Assembly: GCF_902830275.1 (NCBI RefSeq)
Contig: NZ_CADESW010000010.1
Coordinates: 186,001-250,000, forward strand
Reading direction: 5' to 3'
DNA from: Burkholderia stagnalis
GTDB taxonomy: Bacteria > Pseudomonadota > Gammaproteobacteria > Burkholderiales > Burkholderiaceae
Length of the DNA: 64,000 nucleotides
Each line of letters starts with the position of its first letter. Within the stretch, counting starts at the first letter, position 1. The notes beneath the pieces are model-generated. The model worked only from the letters and a program-made list of their open reading frames with translations, was not told where the DNA came from and made no database searches. The translations under genes and the position numbers were made by a program. Of the stretch, positions 18,733-27,962 are shown one piece after another.

Positions 18733-18779
18733 GATCCAAGGCGGCAGCGGCCGGGCCGAAGCCCGGGCATTCGCTATGC

Positions 18780-19592
18780 TTACGACTGCGGCAGCTGCGC
18801 CGACGGAAATTCAGGCTGGCGTTTGCCGCGCAATGCCGCGACGCCTTCCTTCACGTCCGCGCCGAGGAAACACAGCATCTCCATCGCGAGCGAGTTGTCG
18901 AAGATGGGGCCCGCGAGCCGCATCCAGTTGTTCAGCGATTTCTTGGTCGCGCGGATCGCGGTCTGGCTGCCGCGCGCGAGATTCGCCGCAATCGCGAGCG
19001 AGCGCGGCAGCACGTCGGCGCGCGGCGCGCAGAAGCTCACCAGCCCGATCCGCTCGGCTTCCCTGCCGTCGACGAAATCCGCGGTCATCAGGTAGTACTT
19101 GGCCTTGGCCATGCCGCACAGCAGCGGCCACACGATCGCCGCGTGATCGCCGGCCGACACACCCAGGCGCGCATGCCCGTCGGTCAGCTTCGCATCCTCG
19201 GCCATCACGCTCACATCGGCCAGCAGCGCGACGACGAGACCGGCGCCCACGGCCGTGCCGTTGATGGCGGAGATGATCGGCTTGTCGCACGCGAGCATGT
19301 TGTAGACGATGTCGGACGCTTCCTTCATCACGCGCAGCGTGGCTTCCTGGCTGGCCGCCATTTCCTCGACGACGGCGAGATCGCCGCCGGCCGAGAACGC
19401 ACGGTCGCCGGCACCCGTCACGACGATGACCTTGACGCTCGCGTCTTCGGCGACGACGCCCCACACCTTGGTCAATTCCCAATGCATGCGGTTGTTCGTC
19501 GCGTTCATGACCTCCGGACGATTGAGCGTGACGAGCAGGACGCCGTCCGGCTGACGATCGAACAGGAGGAACTGGAAATCTTCGTATTTCAT
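18780..19592 (-). CDS. enoyl-CoA hydratase/isomerase family protein
   Basis: A 270-residue crotonase-fold protein starting MKYEDFQFLLFDRQ. Oxyanion-hole glycines are seen in FSAGGDLAVV and NGTAVGAGLVVALLADV. The usual catalytic Glu region (PE...GxxPGxGG) is replaced by HARLGVSAGDHAAIVWP, so a hydratase with two glutamates is unlikely and Asp may be the general base. It therefore may be a different crotonase, such as an isomerase, hydrolase or decarboxylase. It lies at the head of the leftward group but 212 bases from the ALDH gene, with its own dyad upstream at 19715-19730. Confidence 0.88.
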   Translation of the reverse strand: MKYEDFQFLLFDRQPDGVLLVTLNRPEVMNATNNRMHWELTKVWGVVAEDASVKVIVVTGAGDRAFSAGGDLAVVEEMAASQEATLRVMKEASDIVYNMLACDKPIISAINGTAVGAGLVVALLADVSVMAEDAKLTDGHARLGVSAGDHAAIVWPLLCGMAKAKYYLMTADFVDGREAERIGLVSFCAPRADVLPRSLAIAANLARGSQTAIRATKKSLNNWMRLAGPIFDNSLAMEMLCFLGADVKEGVAALRGKRQPEFPSAQLPQS

Positions 19593-19917
19593 GCGTAGTC
19601 CGGGAAGTGGGAGAGCGGCGGGCGGCGTGCATCGGCCCCGTCGAGAAAGTATGCGTGCGTCGGATCGCGCTGCAAGGGAGAAGCGCAACGGTCCATCGAG
19701 TTTTCGCGCAAACCTAACTAACAGTTGTTATTCTATTTTGCGTGCGCCGATTTCCCATCAGGGTATCCCCGCATGCGACAGCACGCGCGCGCGTGACGAT
19801 GCGCGACTTTCGAAGAACGGAACGTTTCGATCGCGGGCATTGCACACGGCGGCACGAGGGCCAACGCTAATCGCATTTGTCCAGACATAAACAGCATTCG
19901 AACGAGGAGCGAGACAC
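19593..19917. promoter_or_regulatory. divergent intergenic region with TetR-like dyad (19715-19730)
   Basis: This 325-bp gap separates the leftward crotonase gene from the rightward MmgE/PrpD gene. TAACTA-ACAG-TTGTTA at 19715-19730 matches the TAACTA-N4-TAGTTA dyad with one mismatch, 123 bp before the crotonase start. GAAGAACGGAACG near 19814 resembles the GTACGGAAC motif found elsewhere but differs by one base. GAGGAG before 19918 is the ribosome binding site of the MmgE/PrpD gene. No further gene is seen. Confidence 0.45.
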
Positions 19918-21357
19918 ATGACTTCCCCCACCATCGTCCAGCAGCTGGCCGATTTCGCGGCCGGCGTCGACACCGCGCGGCTGCCGGACATCGTCGTGCA
20001 GGAATGCAAGCGCGACATCCTCGATTCGCTTGGCGTCGCGCTGGCCGGTATCGATCATCCGCGCGGACGCATCGGCGTCGAAATGGGCAGCCGCATCGGT
20101 GGCACCGCAGGCGATGCGACCATCATCGGTACCGGCGAGCGTACCACCGTCTATGGCGCTGCGTTCGCCAACAGCGAATTGCTGAACGCGCTCGATGCCG
20201 ACTCGGTGCTGCTGCCGGGCCACGTGAGCCCGTACGTGCTGCCCGGCGCCTTTGCAACCGCCGAGGTGCACCGGCGCTCCGGCAAGGAGCTGATCGCCGC
20301 GGTCGCGGTGTCGCACGAGATCTCGTACCGTTTCGGCGCCGCGATGGCCGGCTATCGCGACACCAAGGACGGCAAGTCCGCCAACCCCGCGTCGGTCGTC
20401 GGCTACAGCAGCACCGTGTTCGGCGCGACCGCGTCCGCGGGCAAGCTCAAGCGCCTGTCGGCCGTGCAGTTGGCAAACGCGCTCGGTCTCGCCGCCGCAT
20501 CGGCGCCCGTCAATGCGCAGCGCGCGTGGTTCATGCACGCGCCCACCGCAACCATCAAGTATCAGCTGGCCGGCGGCCTGACCAACATCGCGCTCACCGT
20601 CGCCGACATGGGCGAACTTGGGCACCGCGGTGATCTGCGGATCCTCGACGACGAGGTCAACGGCTACGCGAGCTTCATCGGAACCGATCGCTGGACGCCC
20701 GAGCTGATCACAGCCGACCTCGGCGACACGTGGCGCTTCCCCGCGTTCCAGATGTTCAAGCCCTATCCGCACTGCCGCGTGATGCACGCGCCGCTCGACC
20801 TGCTGATCGACATCGTCACGCAGCACGACCTGAAGCCCGACGAAATCGAGAGCATCACGTCGTACGGCGAAGGCTGGGCCTATGTGCTGCCCTGCTTCAC
20901 GAACCGCGACATTCTCGAGGTGCATGACGCGCAGTTCTGTTTCTCGCACGGGCTCGCCGTCGCGGCGCACCGCATTCCGCCGGGCCCGCGCTGGCAGGAT
21001 CCGGCCGTCGTGTTCGACGCGTCCGTTATGGCGCTGATGAACCGCGTTTCGCTGAAGACGCACCCGACCTATTTCCAGTCGATCTCGGCCGACATTTCGA
21101 GCCGCCCGTCGCGCGTCGAGGTGCGCGCACGCGGCCAGGTCTTCGCCGGCGAGAAGATGTTCCCGAAGGGCACGCCGTCGGCGGATCCGTCGACCTACAT
21201 GACGACGGACGAACTGGTCGGCAAGTTCCGCACCTTCGTCGACGCCCTGCTGCCTGCCGCGACCGTCGACCGCATCGTCGACAGCGTGCTTAACCTCGAA
21301 CACGTGGACGACTTCGGCACCGTGATCCGCCAGTTCGTGCGGGCCGCCGGCCGATAA
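19918..21357 (+). CDS. MmgE/PrpD family protein (third copy)
   Basis: A 479-residue MmgE/PrpD protein. Family blocks are ECKRDILDSLGVALAGIDHPRGR near residue 30, NSELLNALDADSVLLPGHVSPYVLPGAFATAE with conserved Asp/His near residue 100, and FQMFKPYPHCRVMHAPLD with the conserved KPYP-C-H core. It differs from the two minus-strand copies by these blocks, so it probably has its own substrate. GAGGAG lies about 11 bases before the ATG. It is 28 bases upstream of an ALDH gene and two genes before an SDR, forming a rightward three-gene operon. Confidence 0.88.
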   Translation: MTSPTIVQQLADFAAGVDTARLPDIVVQECKRDILDSLGVALAGIDHPRGRIGVEMGSRIGGTAGDATIIGTGERTTVYGAAFANSELLNALDADSVLLPGHVSPYVLPGAFATAEVHRRSGKELIAAVAVSHEISYRFGAAMAGYRDTKDGKSANPASVVGYSSTVFGATASAGKLKRLSAVQLANALGLAAASAPVNAQRAWFMHAPTATIKYQLAGGLTNIALTVADMGELGHRGDLRILDDEVNGYASFIGTDRWTPELITADLGDTWRFPAFQMFKPYPHCRVMHAPLDLLIDIVTQHDLKPDEIESITSYGEGWAYVLPCFTNRDILEVHDAQFCFSHGLAVAAHRIPPGPRWQDPAVVFDASVMALMNRVSLKTHPTYFQSISADISSRPSRVEVRARGQVFAGEKMFPKGTPSADPSTYMTTDELVGKFRTFVDALLPAATVDRIVDSVLNLEHVDDFGTVIRQFVRAAGR

Positions 21358-21385
21358 GTCGACACAAACCGGAGAACCGTCAACG

Positions 21386-22858
21386 ATGAACAGCCCTTCC
21401 CTGAACATGCCGCACGCGGATCGCCTCTATATCGGCGGCCGCTGGGTGGCGCCCGCTTCCACCGAGACCTGCGCGGTGCTCAACTGCGCGACCGAGGACG
21501 TGGTCGCGCACGGGGCGATGGCCAACGAAGCCGACGTCGACGCTGCCGTGCGCGCCGCGCGCGATGCGTTCGATCGCGGGCCGTGGCCGCATCTGTCGCC
21601 GGCCGAACGCGGCGCCTTCCTCGAGAAAATCGCCGCCCGCCTCGAAGCGTTGAACGACGATTTCGCGCGCGGCTGGAGCATCGAATCCGGCGTGCTGTAC
21701 CGGATCGCCAAGCCGCGCATCGGCCTGTTCCTCAGCGGCGCGTTCCGCCAGTACGCGGCGATGGCACACAGCTATCCGTTCGTCGCGCCCGCGCGCGCCG
21801 TGACGGGCCATCAGGCCTACCGCGTGCAGGAACCCGTCGGCGTGGTGGCAGTGATCGTGCCGTGGAACGGGCCGGCCGGGCTGCTTGCCTACAAGATCGC
21901 GCCGGCCCTGCTCGCGGGCTGCACGGTCGTCATCAAGAACTCGCCCGAGACGCCGAGTTCGGGTCATTTGTTCGCGCAAATCTGCGACGAGGTCGGCCTG
22001 CCGCCCGGCGTGGTCAACATGCTGACGGCCGACCGGACCGTATCCGAATCGCTCGTGCGCCACCCCGGCGTGGACAAGATCACCTTCACGGGCTCCACCG
22101 GCGCTGGCCGGCGCATCGGCGCGGTGGCGGCCGAGCGCGTCGCGCGCGTCACACTCGAACTCGGCGGCAAATCGCCTGCCGTGATACTCGACGACTACGA
22201 CGTCGAAACGGCCGCGAAGGTGCTCGGCGCACCGTATTTCAGTTATCTGTCGGGCCAGGTCTGTCACAGCCTCACGCGCATCATCGTGCCGCGCGCCAGG
22301 CACGATCAGATGGTCGACGCGCTAGTCGATGCCGCGCGCGGCATGGTGCTCGGCGATCCGCTCGACGATGCGACGAGCATGGGGCCGCTCGCGACGCCCG
22401 CCCAGCGCGACGTGGTCGAACGATTGGTTGCGCAAGGCGTGTCCGACGGCGCGCGTCTGGCGGTCGGCGGCAAGCGGCCCGCGCACCTGGCGCGGGGTTT
22501 CTTCTTCGAGCCGACGGTCTTCGCGAACGTGGACAACCGCTCCAGCATCGCGCAGAACGAGTTGTTCGGCCCGGTGCTGTCGGTCATTCCCGCCGACAGC
22601 GAGCAACACGCGATCGACATGGCCAACGACACGATCTTCGGCTTGAATGCCGCCGTGTTCACGCACGACACCGAACGGGCGCTGCGCGTCGCGCGCCGCT
22701 TGCGCGCGGGCTCCGTCGGACACAACGCGTCGCGCACCGATTTCTCGATCGGCTTCGGCGGCTTCAAGCAATCGGGCGTCGGGCGTGAAGGCGGCGTGGG
22801 CGGCCTCGAGGCATTTCTCGAATCCAAGACCGTGGTACTGGATCAGCCGGCCGCCTGA
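21386..22858 (+). CDS. aldehyde dehydrogenase family protein
   Basis: A 490-residue ALDH with Asn161 (IVPWNGP), Glu258 (VTLELGGKSPA) and Cys293 (SGQVCHSLTR). The cysteine loop lacks the usual NxGQxC and reads LSGQVCHS, as does the ALDH at 48374 (LSGQVCTT), so these two may belong to one subfamily, distinct from the 15-18 kb pair. The C-terminal FGGFKQSGVGREGG is intact. It follows an MmgE/PrpD gene by 28 bases and precedes an SDR by 48 bases. Confidence 0.92.
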   Translation: MNSPSLNMPHADRLYIGGRWVAPASTETCAVLNCATEDVVAHGAMANEADVDAAVRAARDAFDRGPWPHLSPAERGAFLEKIAARLEALNDDFARGWSIESGVLYRIAKPRIGLFLSGAFRQYAAMAHSYPFVAPARAVTGHQAYRVQEPVGVVAVIVPWNGPAGLLAYKIAPALLAGCTVVIKNSPETPSSGHLFAQICDEVGLPPGVVNMLTADRTVSESLVRHPGVDKITFTGSTGAGRRIGAVAAERVARVTLELGGKSPAVILDDYDVETAAKVLGAPYFSYLSGQVCHSLTRIIVPRARHDQMVDALVDAARGMVLGDPLDDATSMGPLATPAQRDVVERLVAQGVSDGARLAVGGKRPAHLARGFFFEPTVFANVDNRSSIAQNELFGPVLSVIPADSEQHAIDMANDTIFGLNAAVFTHDTERALRVARRLRAGSVGHNASRTDFSIGFGGFKQSGVGREGGVGGLEAFLESKTVVLDQPAA

Positions 22859-22906
22859 GTGCCGGCCTACGAACCATCCATCACCCGACATCACGAGGAG
22901 CAACCG

Positions 22907-23725
22907 ATGAATACCGAATCCAGCCATGACGCGCCGAGCGACTGGATGATCCATTCACGCATCAAGGGGCTGGTCGCGCTGGTGGTTGGCGCGGGCAGCG
23001 GCATGGGCGAGGCCAGCGCGAAGACGTTCGCGGCCAACGGCGGCGCCGTCGCCGTGGCCGACCTCAACGCCGGCCACGCCGAGCGCGTCGCCGGCGAGAT
23101 CGTGCGCCGCGGCGGCGAAGCGATCGCGCTCGGCCTCGACGTGTCGAAACAGCCGGACATCGATGCGGCCATCGCCGCCACGGTCGAGCGCTTCGGACGG
23201 CTCGACGTCGTGATCAACACCGCTGCGCTGGTGCGTTCGGGGATGCTCGAGGACGTGCCGATCGACGAATGGCGCGCCGGCTTCCAGGTGAACGTCGACG
23301 GCGCATTGATGCTCGCGCGCAGCGCGCTGCCGCAACTGAAGAAGAGCCCGCATGCGGCCATCGTCAACACGGCTTCGCTGGCGGGCGTCCACGGCTACTC
23401 GCAGGGCGGCGCATATGGGCCGAGCAAGGCGTCGCTCATCACGCTGAGCCGGCAGATGGCGCTGGAATGGGCGCCCTACGGCGTGCGCGTCAACGTCGTG
23501 TTGCCGGGCGTGATCGACACGCCGATGGCGCGCGGCTCGGTGCCGCAAGAGATTCTGGACCAGTTGGCGACCATGCTGCCGATGAGCCGGGTCGGCAAGC
23601 CGGAGGAAGTCGCCGACCTGATCGTGTATCTCGCGTCGCCCGCCGCCGGGTATATCACGGCCCAATCGATTGCATGCGACGGCGGCATGTCGCATATGAT
23701 GTTCGCGAAACCGATGGGCAAATAG
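22907..23725 (+). CDS. short-chain dehydrogenase/reductase
   Basis: A 272-residue classical SDR. The cofactor motif is VGAGSGMGEAS near residue 30, followed by AVADLN with an Asp that favours NAD(H). The NNAG motif is altered to INTAAL. The catalytic Ser is in VNTASLAG and Tyr/Lys are in YGPSK. The C-terminus IACDGGMSH is normal. The ATG at 22907 was chosen because GAGGAG lies 6 bases upstream; the longer in-frame extension overlaps the intergenic spacer. It likely interconverts a hydroxyl and a keto group and ends the operon that begins at 19918. Confidence 0.92.
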   Translation: MNTESSHDAPSDWMIHSRIKGLVALVVGAGSGMGEASAKTFAANGGAVAVADLNAGHAERVAGEIVRRGGEAIALGLDVSKQPDIDAAIAATVERFGRLDVVINTAALVRSGMLEDVPIDEWRAGFQVNVDGALMLARSALPQLKKSPHAAIVNTASLAGVHGYSQGGAYGPSKASLITLSRQMALEWAPYGVRVNVVLPGVIDTPMARGSVPQEILDQLATMLPMSRVGKPEEVADLIVYLASPAAGYITAQSIACDGGMSHMMFAKPMGK

Positions 23726-24491
23726 GCGCACTACGCGAAGCCCTTTCGATTCGCCTGTGCCGCTTGCGACCAAGATCCGACCGGGCCTTCGTCGCAAGCT
23801 CTCTCCTGCTTTTCCTCCATTTGCCCGGCACGAACGATTGGGCTGCGGGCATGGCTGACGTGCCCCTGCTCGGGCCTGCCGCGCGCCGCCCAGACCGCTT
23901 CTTCTCTTCTCCCCCATCACACGCTCTCGGCAGCACGAATCCATACGCCCGCTCACGCCGCCACCGGTTTGCGCGCGGCATGGCGTGGGCCGCCATGTTT
24001 GCGACGAAATATCCGGCAGTAGCGGGCGCGTCGACTTCCGGATTCCGGCGAACGCGCGTAGAAAATTCGTTCCGCCCGGTAAAACGCCCGTTGACATCGA
24101 CATCCCGTCCCAATCCGTCAGGCGCGGCTTCCATTACCTGCCTGCAAACGCTTTCATGCGACCTATTCCGTTAAACGTACGATCATTTTTTTAATCGAGT
24201 TCGCTAGAACGCGTTGAAGTACGGAACGCCGAAATTCAATCCATGGATCGTTGCCCGATAGTCTGAATTCGCCTCGGGTTATACCCAATGGAGATTCAAG
24301 GTCCCGCGCCTCAATCTACCGAACGTTAGATTAATGCCAAGCCCGGAACCGCCCGTCCATCTTCGGACATCGCGAATCGACCGACGGCCCTGAATATCGC
24401 TGCAATGCTTCAACGGTCCAATATGAACTGTTCCTTCTCTCCATTAAATTCGGATACCAAAATGAATGTAAGCCGGTCATCGGGCTTTGAC
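23726..24491. other. intergenic region, no gene seen, with GTACGGAAC motif
   Basis: This 766-bp gap between the SDR and the porin gene has no reading frame with a convincing ribosome binding site or family similarity. It contains GTTGAAGTACGGAAC at 24213-24227, one of seven copies of a GTACGGAAC element, 265 bp before the porin start. The AT-rich stretch around 24180-24260 may hold the porin promoter. Confidence 0.5.
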
Positions 24492-25571
24492 ATGAAGAAG
24501 TCGATACTCGCACTTGGCATCGCACTGCTACCTGCATGGTCATGGGCACAAAGCAGCGTCACGCTGTACGGTACGCTGGACGTGGGGATGCTGTTCACCA
24601 ACAAGACACTCAATTCGGCGACCGGCACCAATGGCGGCAAGCAGTTCAGCCTCATCAACGGGGGGCTGGAGCCGTCGAATTTCGGGCTGTTCGGACAGGA
24701 GGACCTCGGCGGCGGGTTGAAGGCGACCTTCAGGTTGGAAAGCGGTGCCAGCGTCGTCAACGGCGGCTTCGACAACAGCAACGGGAATCTGTTCGGCCGC
24801 CAGGCATGGCTGGCGCTTAACGGCAACTTCGGCGAGCTGAAGGCCGGCCTCCAGTATTCACCGTTCGTGCTGGCGATCTACGAGTCCGATCCGCGCAACG
24901 CAGGCCAGTTCGGCACCGCGTTCTCCGTGTATGCGGACAACACGTTCGTGGGGACTTTCAACCCGAATGCGATCACCTATACGAGCCCGAAGTTCGCCGG
25001 GTTTTCCGGCAGTGCGATGTATGCGTTCGGCGGTGTAGCGGGCGACTATCGGGCGGGGCAGCAGTACTCGGTCAGCGCGCGCTACGAGCTTCGGGGGCTG
25101 GTCGTGAACGCTGCGATGTACGACTCGAGTTCCGGCCACAGCTCGGCCGGTCTGACGACGTTCCAGCAACCGTTCTCCGGCCGCATGATCGGCGTGGGCT
25201 ATCACTTCGACCGATTCACGGTGAAGGGCTCGTTCACGAGCTACAAGGTGCCGACGACGGTCGCCGCCGGCGTCGTGAACGGCGGCGCCAACAATGTGTG
25301 GAATGTCGGCTTCGACTACTACGCGCTGCCGCAGCTCGATATCAACGCCGGCGTGTGGTACATCCGTGATCCGCGCGACTCGGACAATCACGCGCTACTC
25401 GGCGCGCTGACGACGCGGTATTTCATGTCGAAGGCGACCTCGCTATATCTGCAGGTGGGCGCAGTGAACAACCACGGCCGCGAACGATTCGGACTGTCGA
25501 TCGACAATGCGCTGTATGGTGTGCCGGGCACGACGGTTGGCGCGATCATCGGGATCAACAAGCGGTTCTAG
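24492..25571 (+). CDS. Gram-negative porin (general diffusion type)
   Basis: A 359-residue outer-membrane porin of the Burkholderiales OmpC/Omp38-like family. The start MKKSILALGIALLPAWSWA is a signal peptide with likely cleavage before QSSVTLYG, a hallmark of these trimeric 16-strand porins. Further blocks are SNFGLFGQEDLGGGLKA, LFGRQAWLALNGNFGELKAG and the loop 3 region. It ends GTTVGAIIGINKRF with the terminal Phe needed for BAM recognition. An in-frame extension to 24405 would hide the signal peptide and was rejected. It may admit the substrate of the surrounding pathway; a GTACGGAAC motif lies upstream. Confidence 0.94.
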   Translation: MKKSILALGIALLPAWSWAQSSVTLYGTLDVGMLFTNKTLNSATGTNGGKQFSLINGGLEPSNFGLFGQEDLGGGLKATFRLESGASVVNGGFDNSNGNLFGRQAWLALNGNFGELKAGLQYSPFVLAIYESDPRNAGQFGTAFSVYADNTFVGTFNPNAITYTSPKFAGFSGSAMYAFGGVAGDYRAGQQYSVSARYELRGLVVNAAMYDSSSGHSSAGLTTFQQPFSGRMIGVGYHFDRFTVKGSFTSYKVPTTVAAGVVNGGANNVWNVGFDYYALPQLDINAGVWYIRDPRDSDNHALLGALTTRYFMSKATSLYLQVGAVNNHGRERFGLSIDNALYGVPGTTVGAIIGINKRF

Positions 25572-25627
25572 CGTGGCGCCCCCGACAGTAGCGCCGTACG
25601 ATGCGTCTCCGGCTGCGTCCGGCCGGA

Positions 25628-25636
25628 GTACGGAAC
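25628..25636 (+). promoter_or_regulatory. GTACGGAAC motif upstream of hydrolase gene
   Basis: GTACGGAAC followed by ATTCCGG lies in the 255-bp gap between the porin gene and the first alpha/beta hydrolase gene, 191 bp before its start. It is one of seven intergenic copies between 24 and 52 kb. Proposed IclR-type operator. Confidence 0.4.
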
Positions 25637-25826
25637 ATTCCGGCCGCCGCGATTGACTCGAATGTAGTCCGCAGCGAACGTATGCGGATACGTGCCGGTG
25701 CCTGTTCGGCGCGGACGGCATGCCGGCATCGCAGCGCCGAACGCTGGTGGATAAAGACCGCGGATCGCGGGCGCCCAGGGTACAGCTCGGCGAAGGGCGG
25801 CCTCGCTACGCGAATGCAATCGAATC

Positions 25827-26738
25827 ATGAAGAATGCGATGACGACGGGAACGCATGCGTCCGGGCCGACCGGCATCCGGCATACCTGGAGGAGCACCGA
25901 CGGGCTCCGGATCGTCGGCCACTCGTGGGGCGACCCCGACGGCGCGCCGGTCGTCCTGCTGCACGGCAGCGGGCAGACACGTCATGCCTGGAGCGGAATG
26001 GGCCGCCTGCTGGGCGCGGCGGGCTTTTATGCGGTCGGGTTCGACGCGCGCGGTCATGGCGAGTCCGACTGGTCGCCGACCTGCAACTACAGCCAAGGTG
26101 CAATGATTCGCGACCTCGAGCGGGTGGCCGCGATGTTCGAAGGCCGGCGGCCGATCCTCGTCGGCGCGGGGCTCGGCGGCGGGACGAGCTTGCTCGCCGT
26201 CGGCGAAGGCTATGTCGACGCCGCCGCGCTCGTGCTTATCAATATCGCACCCTGCATTGAACCGGCGGGCGTCTTGCGTTTGCAGGCGTTCATGCGGCAG
26301 CAGCCGAACGGTTTCGGGTCGCCGGACGAAGTGGCCGACGCGATCCGCCACTATCGCCCGCATCTGGCGCAGGCGCTCAGCGAGGAAAGCCTCGCGTTCA
26401 GCCTGCGCTACGACGGCGGCAAATATCGCTGGCACTGGGATCCGCACTTTCTCGCGTGGCCCCGCGACCTGACGCGCCGCCATGCTCGTTTTGCGGCCAG
26501 CGCGCGCCGCCTGACTCTGCCGACGCTGCTCGTGCGTGGTGCAGACTCCGATATCGTCAGCCAAGCAGGCGCGCACGAGTTCCTGAACCTGTGTCCGCAC
26601 GCGGAACATACAGACGTACGGAATGCCGGCCATACGGTCGCAGGGGAGCACAACGACCTGTTCGGCCGTACCGTGCTCGACTTTCTCCGCCGCCGAATCC
26701 CGCACGATCGAGCGCTGCGGCATCGTGCGACCGCGTGA
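25827..26738 (+). CDS. alpha/beta hydrolase-fold protein lacking the nucleophile
   Basis: A 303-residue alpha/beta hydrolase paralogous to the protein at 27963-28874. Shared blocks are VVLLHGSGQTRHAW (oxyanion region, residues 43-55), the DARGHGESDWS block, and the C-terminal acid and histidine regions RGADSDIVS and NAGHTVAGE. In the nucleophile elbow, where the paralogue reads GASLGG, this protein reads GAGLGG, so residue 115 is Gly, not Ser. No nearby Ser or Cys replaces it. The protein may be catalytically dead or may use a nucleophile-free mechanism, as cofactor-independent dioxygenases of this fold partly do. The coding quality is otherwise good, so simple decay is not obvious. Confidence 0.85.
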   Translation: MKNAMTTGTHASGPTGIRHTWRSTDGLRIVGHSWGDPDGAPVVLLHGSGQTRHAWSGMGRLLGAAGFYAVGFDARGHGESDWSPTCNYSQGAMIRDLERVAAMFEGRRPILVGAGLGGGTSLLAVGEGYVDAAALVLINIAPCIEPAGVLRLQAFMRQQPNGFGSPDEVADAIRHYRPHLAQALSEESLAFSLRYDGGKYRWHWDPHFLAWPRDLTRRHARFAASARRLTLPTLLVRGADSDIVSQAGAHEFLNLCPHAEHTDVRNAGHTVAGEHNDLFGRTVLDFLRRRIPHDRALRHRATA

Positions 26739-26788
26739 CCCGGCCAGGTGCGTGTCGCCCGCATCGAAGACCGATCGGCCGCATGCCG

Positions 26789-27457
26789 TCAGGACGAAGC
26801 GACGAGTTCGCTCTTGCGCGTGCTTCGCTTCGCTTTCGCGGCGGGCTTCGCGCCTCCCGTGGGCTTCACGCCTTCGAAGAACATCGTGCTAAGCTGTTCG
26901 GCGACCTTGTCCAGCGAACCCTTCTTCGGGTCGAACCAGGTCTGGACGGAATTGATGCAGCCGAGCACGAACACACGGCACAGCGCGATGTCGATGTCCT
27001 CGCGCAGCAGGCCTTCGGCGCGCAAGCCGTCGAACACCGCGGTCCACAGCTGCTGATGGCGTTCGCGCCGCTTCACCTGGCGCTCCCGCACCTTCTCCGG
27101 GAGCTGGGTCAGCAGCCGGCCGTGCGCCAGCGCGTAGTCGCCAAACTTGATCAGCGCGCTCATCTGCCCGATCAGCGCCGCCTTGAAGCGCGCTTCGGCC
27201 GTCGCATCGGGCGGCAGTGCGTCGAAATACTCGTTGATGTGCTGCACGATGCTGTCCGCGCCGTGCTCCATCACGACGTCGACCAGTTCCTCCTTCGACG
27301 AGAAGTGATAGTAGATGCTGGCCGCCTCGATCCCGGCCTGGTCCGCGATGGAGCGCATCGTCGTCGCGGCATAACCCTGCGTCGCAAAAGAGCGCGCGGC
27401 AAGCCGCAGCAAGGTTTCCCGGGTATCCGCGCTGGGATTTACATTTCGCTTTCGCAC
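26789..27457 (-). CDS. TetR/AcrR family transcriptional regulator
   Basis: A 222-residue TetR-family repressor. The N-terminal helix-turn-helix covers residues 10-57: RETLLRLAARSFATQGYAATTMRSIADQAGIEAASIYYHFSSKEEL, shown here only as its start and end, is a textbook match. The remainder is a helical ligand and dimer domain. The last 30 residues are Lys/Ala/Pro-rich (KPAAKAKRSTRK), a disordered basic tail. It is convergent with one hydrolase gene and divergent from the other. It could control those genes, or the TAACTA-N4-TAGTTA sites found elsewhere in the window. None of those sites lies at its own promoter. Confidence 0.93.
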   Translation of the reverse strand: MRKRNVNPSADTRETLLRLAARSFATQGYAATTMRSIADQAGIEAASIYYHFSSKEELVDVVMEHGADSIVQHINEYFDALPPDATAEARFKAALIGQMSALIKFGDYALAHGRLLTQLPEKVRERQVKRRERHQQLWTAVFDGLRAEGLLREDIDIALCRVFVLGCINSVQTWFDPKKGSLDKVAEQLSTMFFEGVKPTGGAKPAAKAKRSTRKSELVASS

Positions 27458-27962
27458 GTTCGTGTATCAGCCGTCCGCTGTTATCAAGATGAAGTGAAGA
27501 GGTCCGGATGCCGCATGCGCGAAGCCCGGCCGCGCGGCGTCGTGGAGGGCGCCGCACGCGTGATCATCCCGTTGCCGTTCCGGCTCGCCGATGGCGGCCG
27601 GCGGCATGTCCCCGTCTCCCCGGGTACTGCCCGATCCGCTCGCACGCCGCCATGCGGCGGCACAAAACTAATGTTTGAGAGGGTAGCGTATTTTCAGGGT
27701 GCGAGCCAGCGAACCAAAACACCGCTGGCGAGCACGCCGCGCGGGGTTCGCCGGTCGCGCGATTGCCTGAATCTCTCGTCGGCGGCTCGACGTTGCAAAG
27801 CCGGTCGCACGATGCCGTCGAACCGTGCATTGCCCCTGCGCCCAGTGTACGGAACACCGTGGTGGCGGACGTTGACACGCATGCACGCACCGGCGAAGTT
27901 TGAAGACACGTCGGACCGCACGACCGGCCCGCCCTTCTCCATCCGTCGCTCACCGCCCTGTC
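27458..27962. promoter_or_regulatory. divergent intergenic region with GTACGGAAC motif
   Basis: This 505-bp gap between the TetR gene (minus) and the second hydrolase gene (plus) holds no convincing gene. GTACGGAAC at 27847-27855 sits 108 bp before the hydrolase start, embedded in GTGTACGGAACAC, whose outer four bases are complementary. This is one of the seven copies of the element. Confidence 0.45.

Noticed and set aside
23269..24174. Plus-strand frame running from within the SDR gene into the gap before the porin
   Set aside because: Its first half is an alternative frame of the SDR and its second half has no ribosome binding site or family character.
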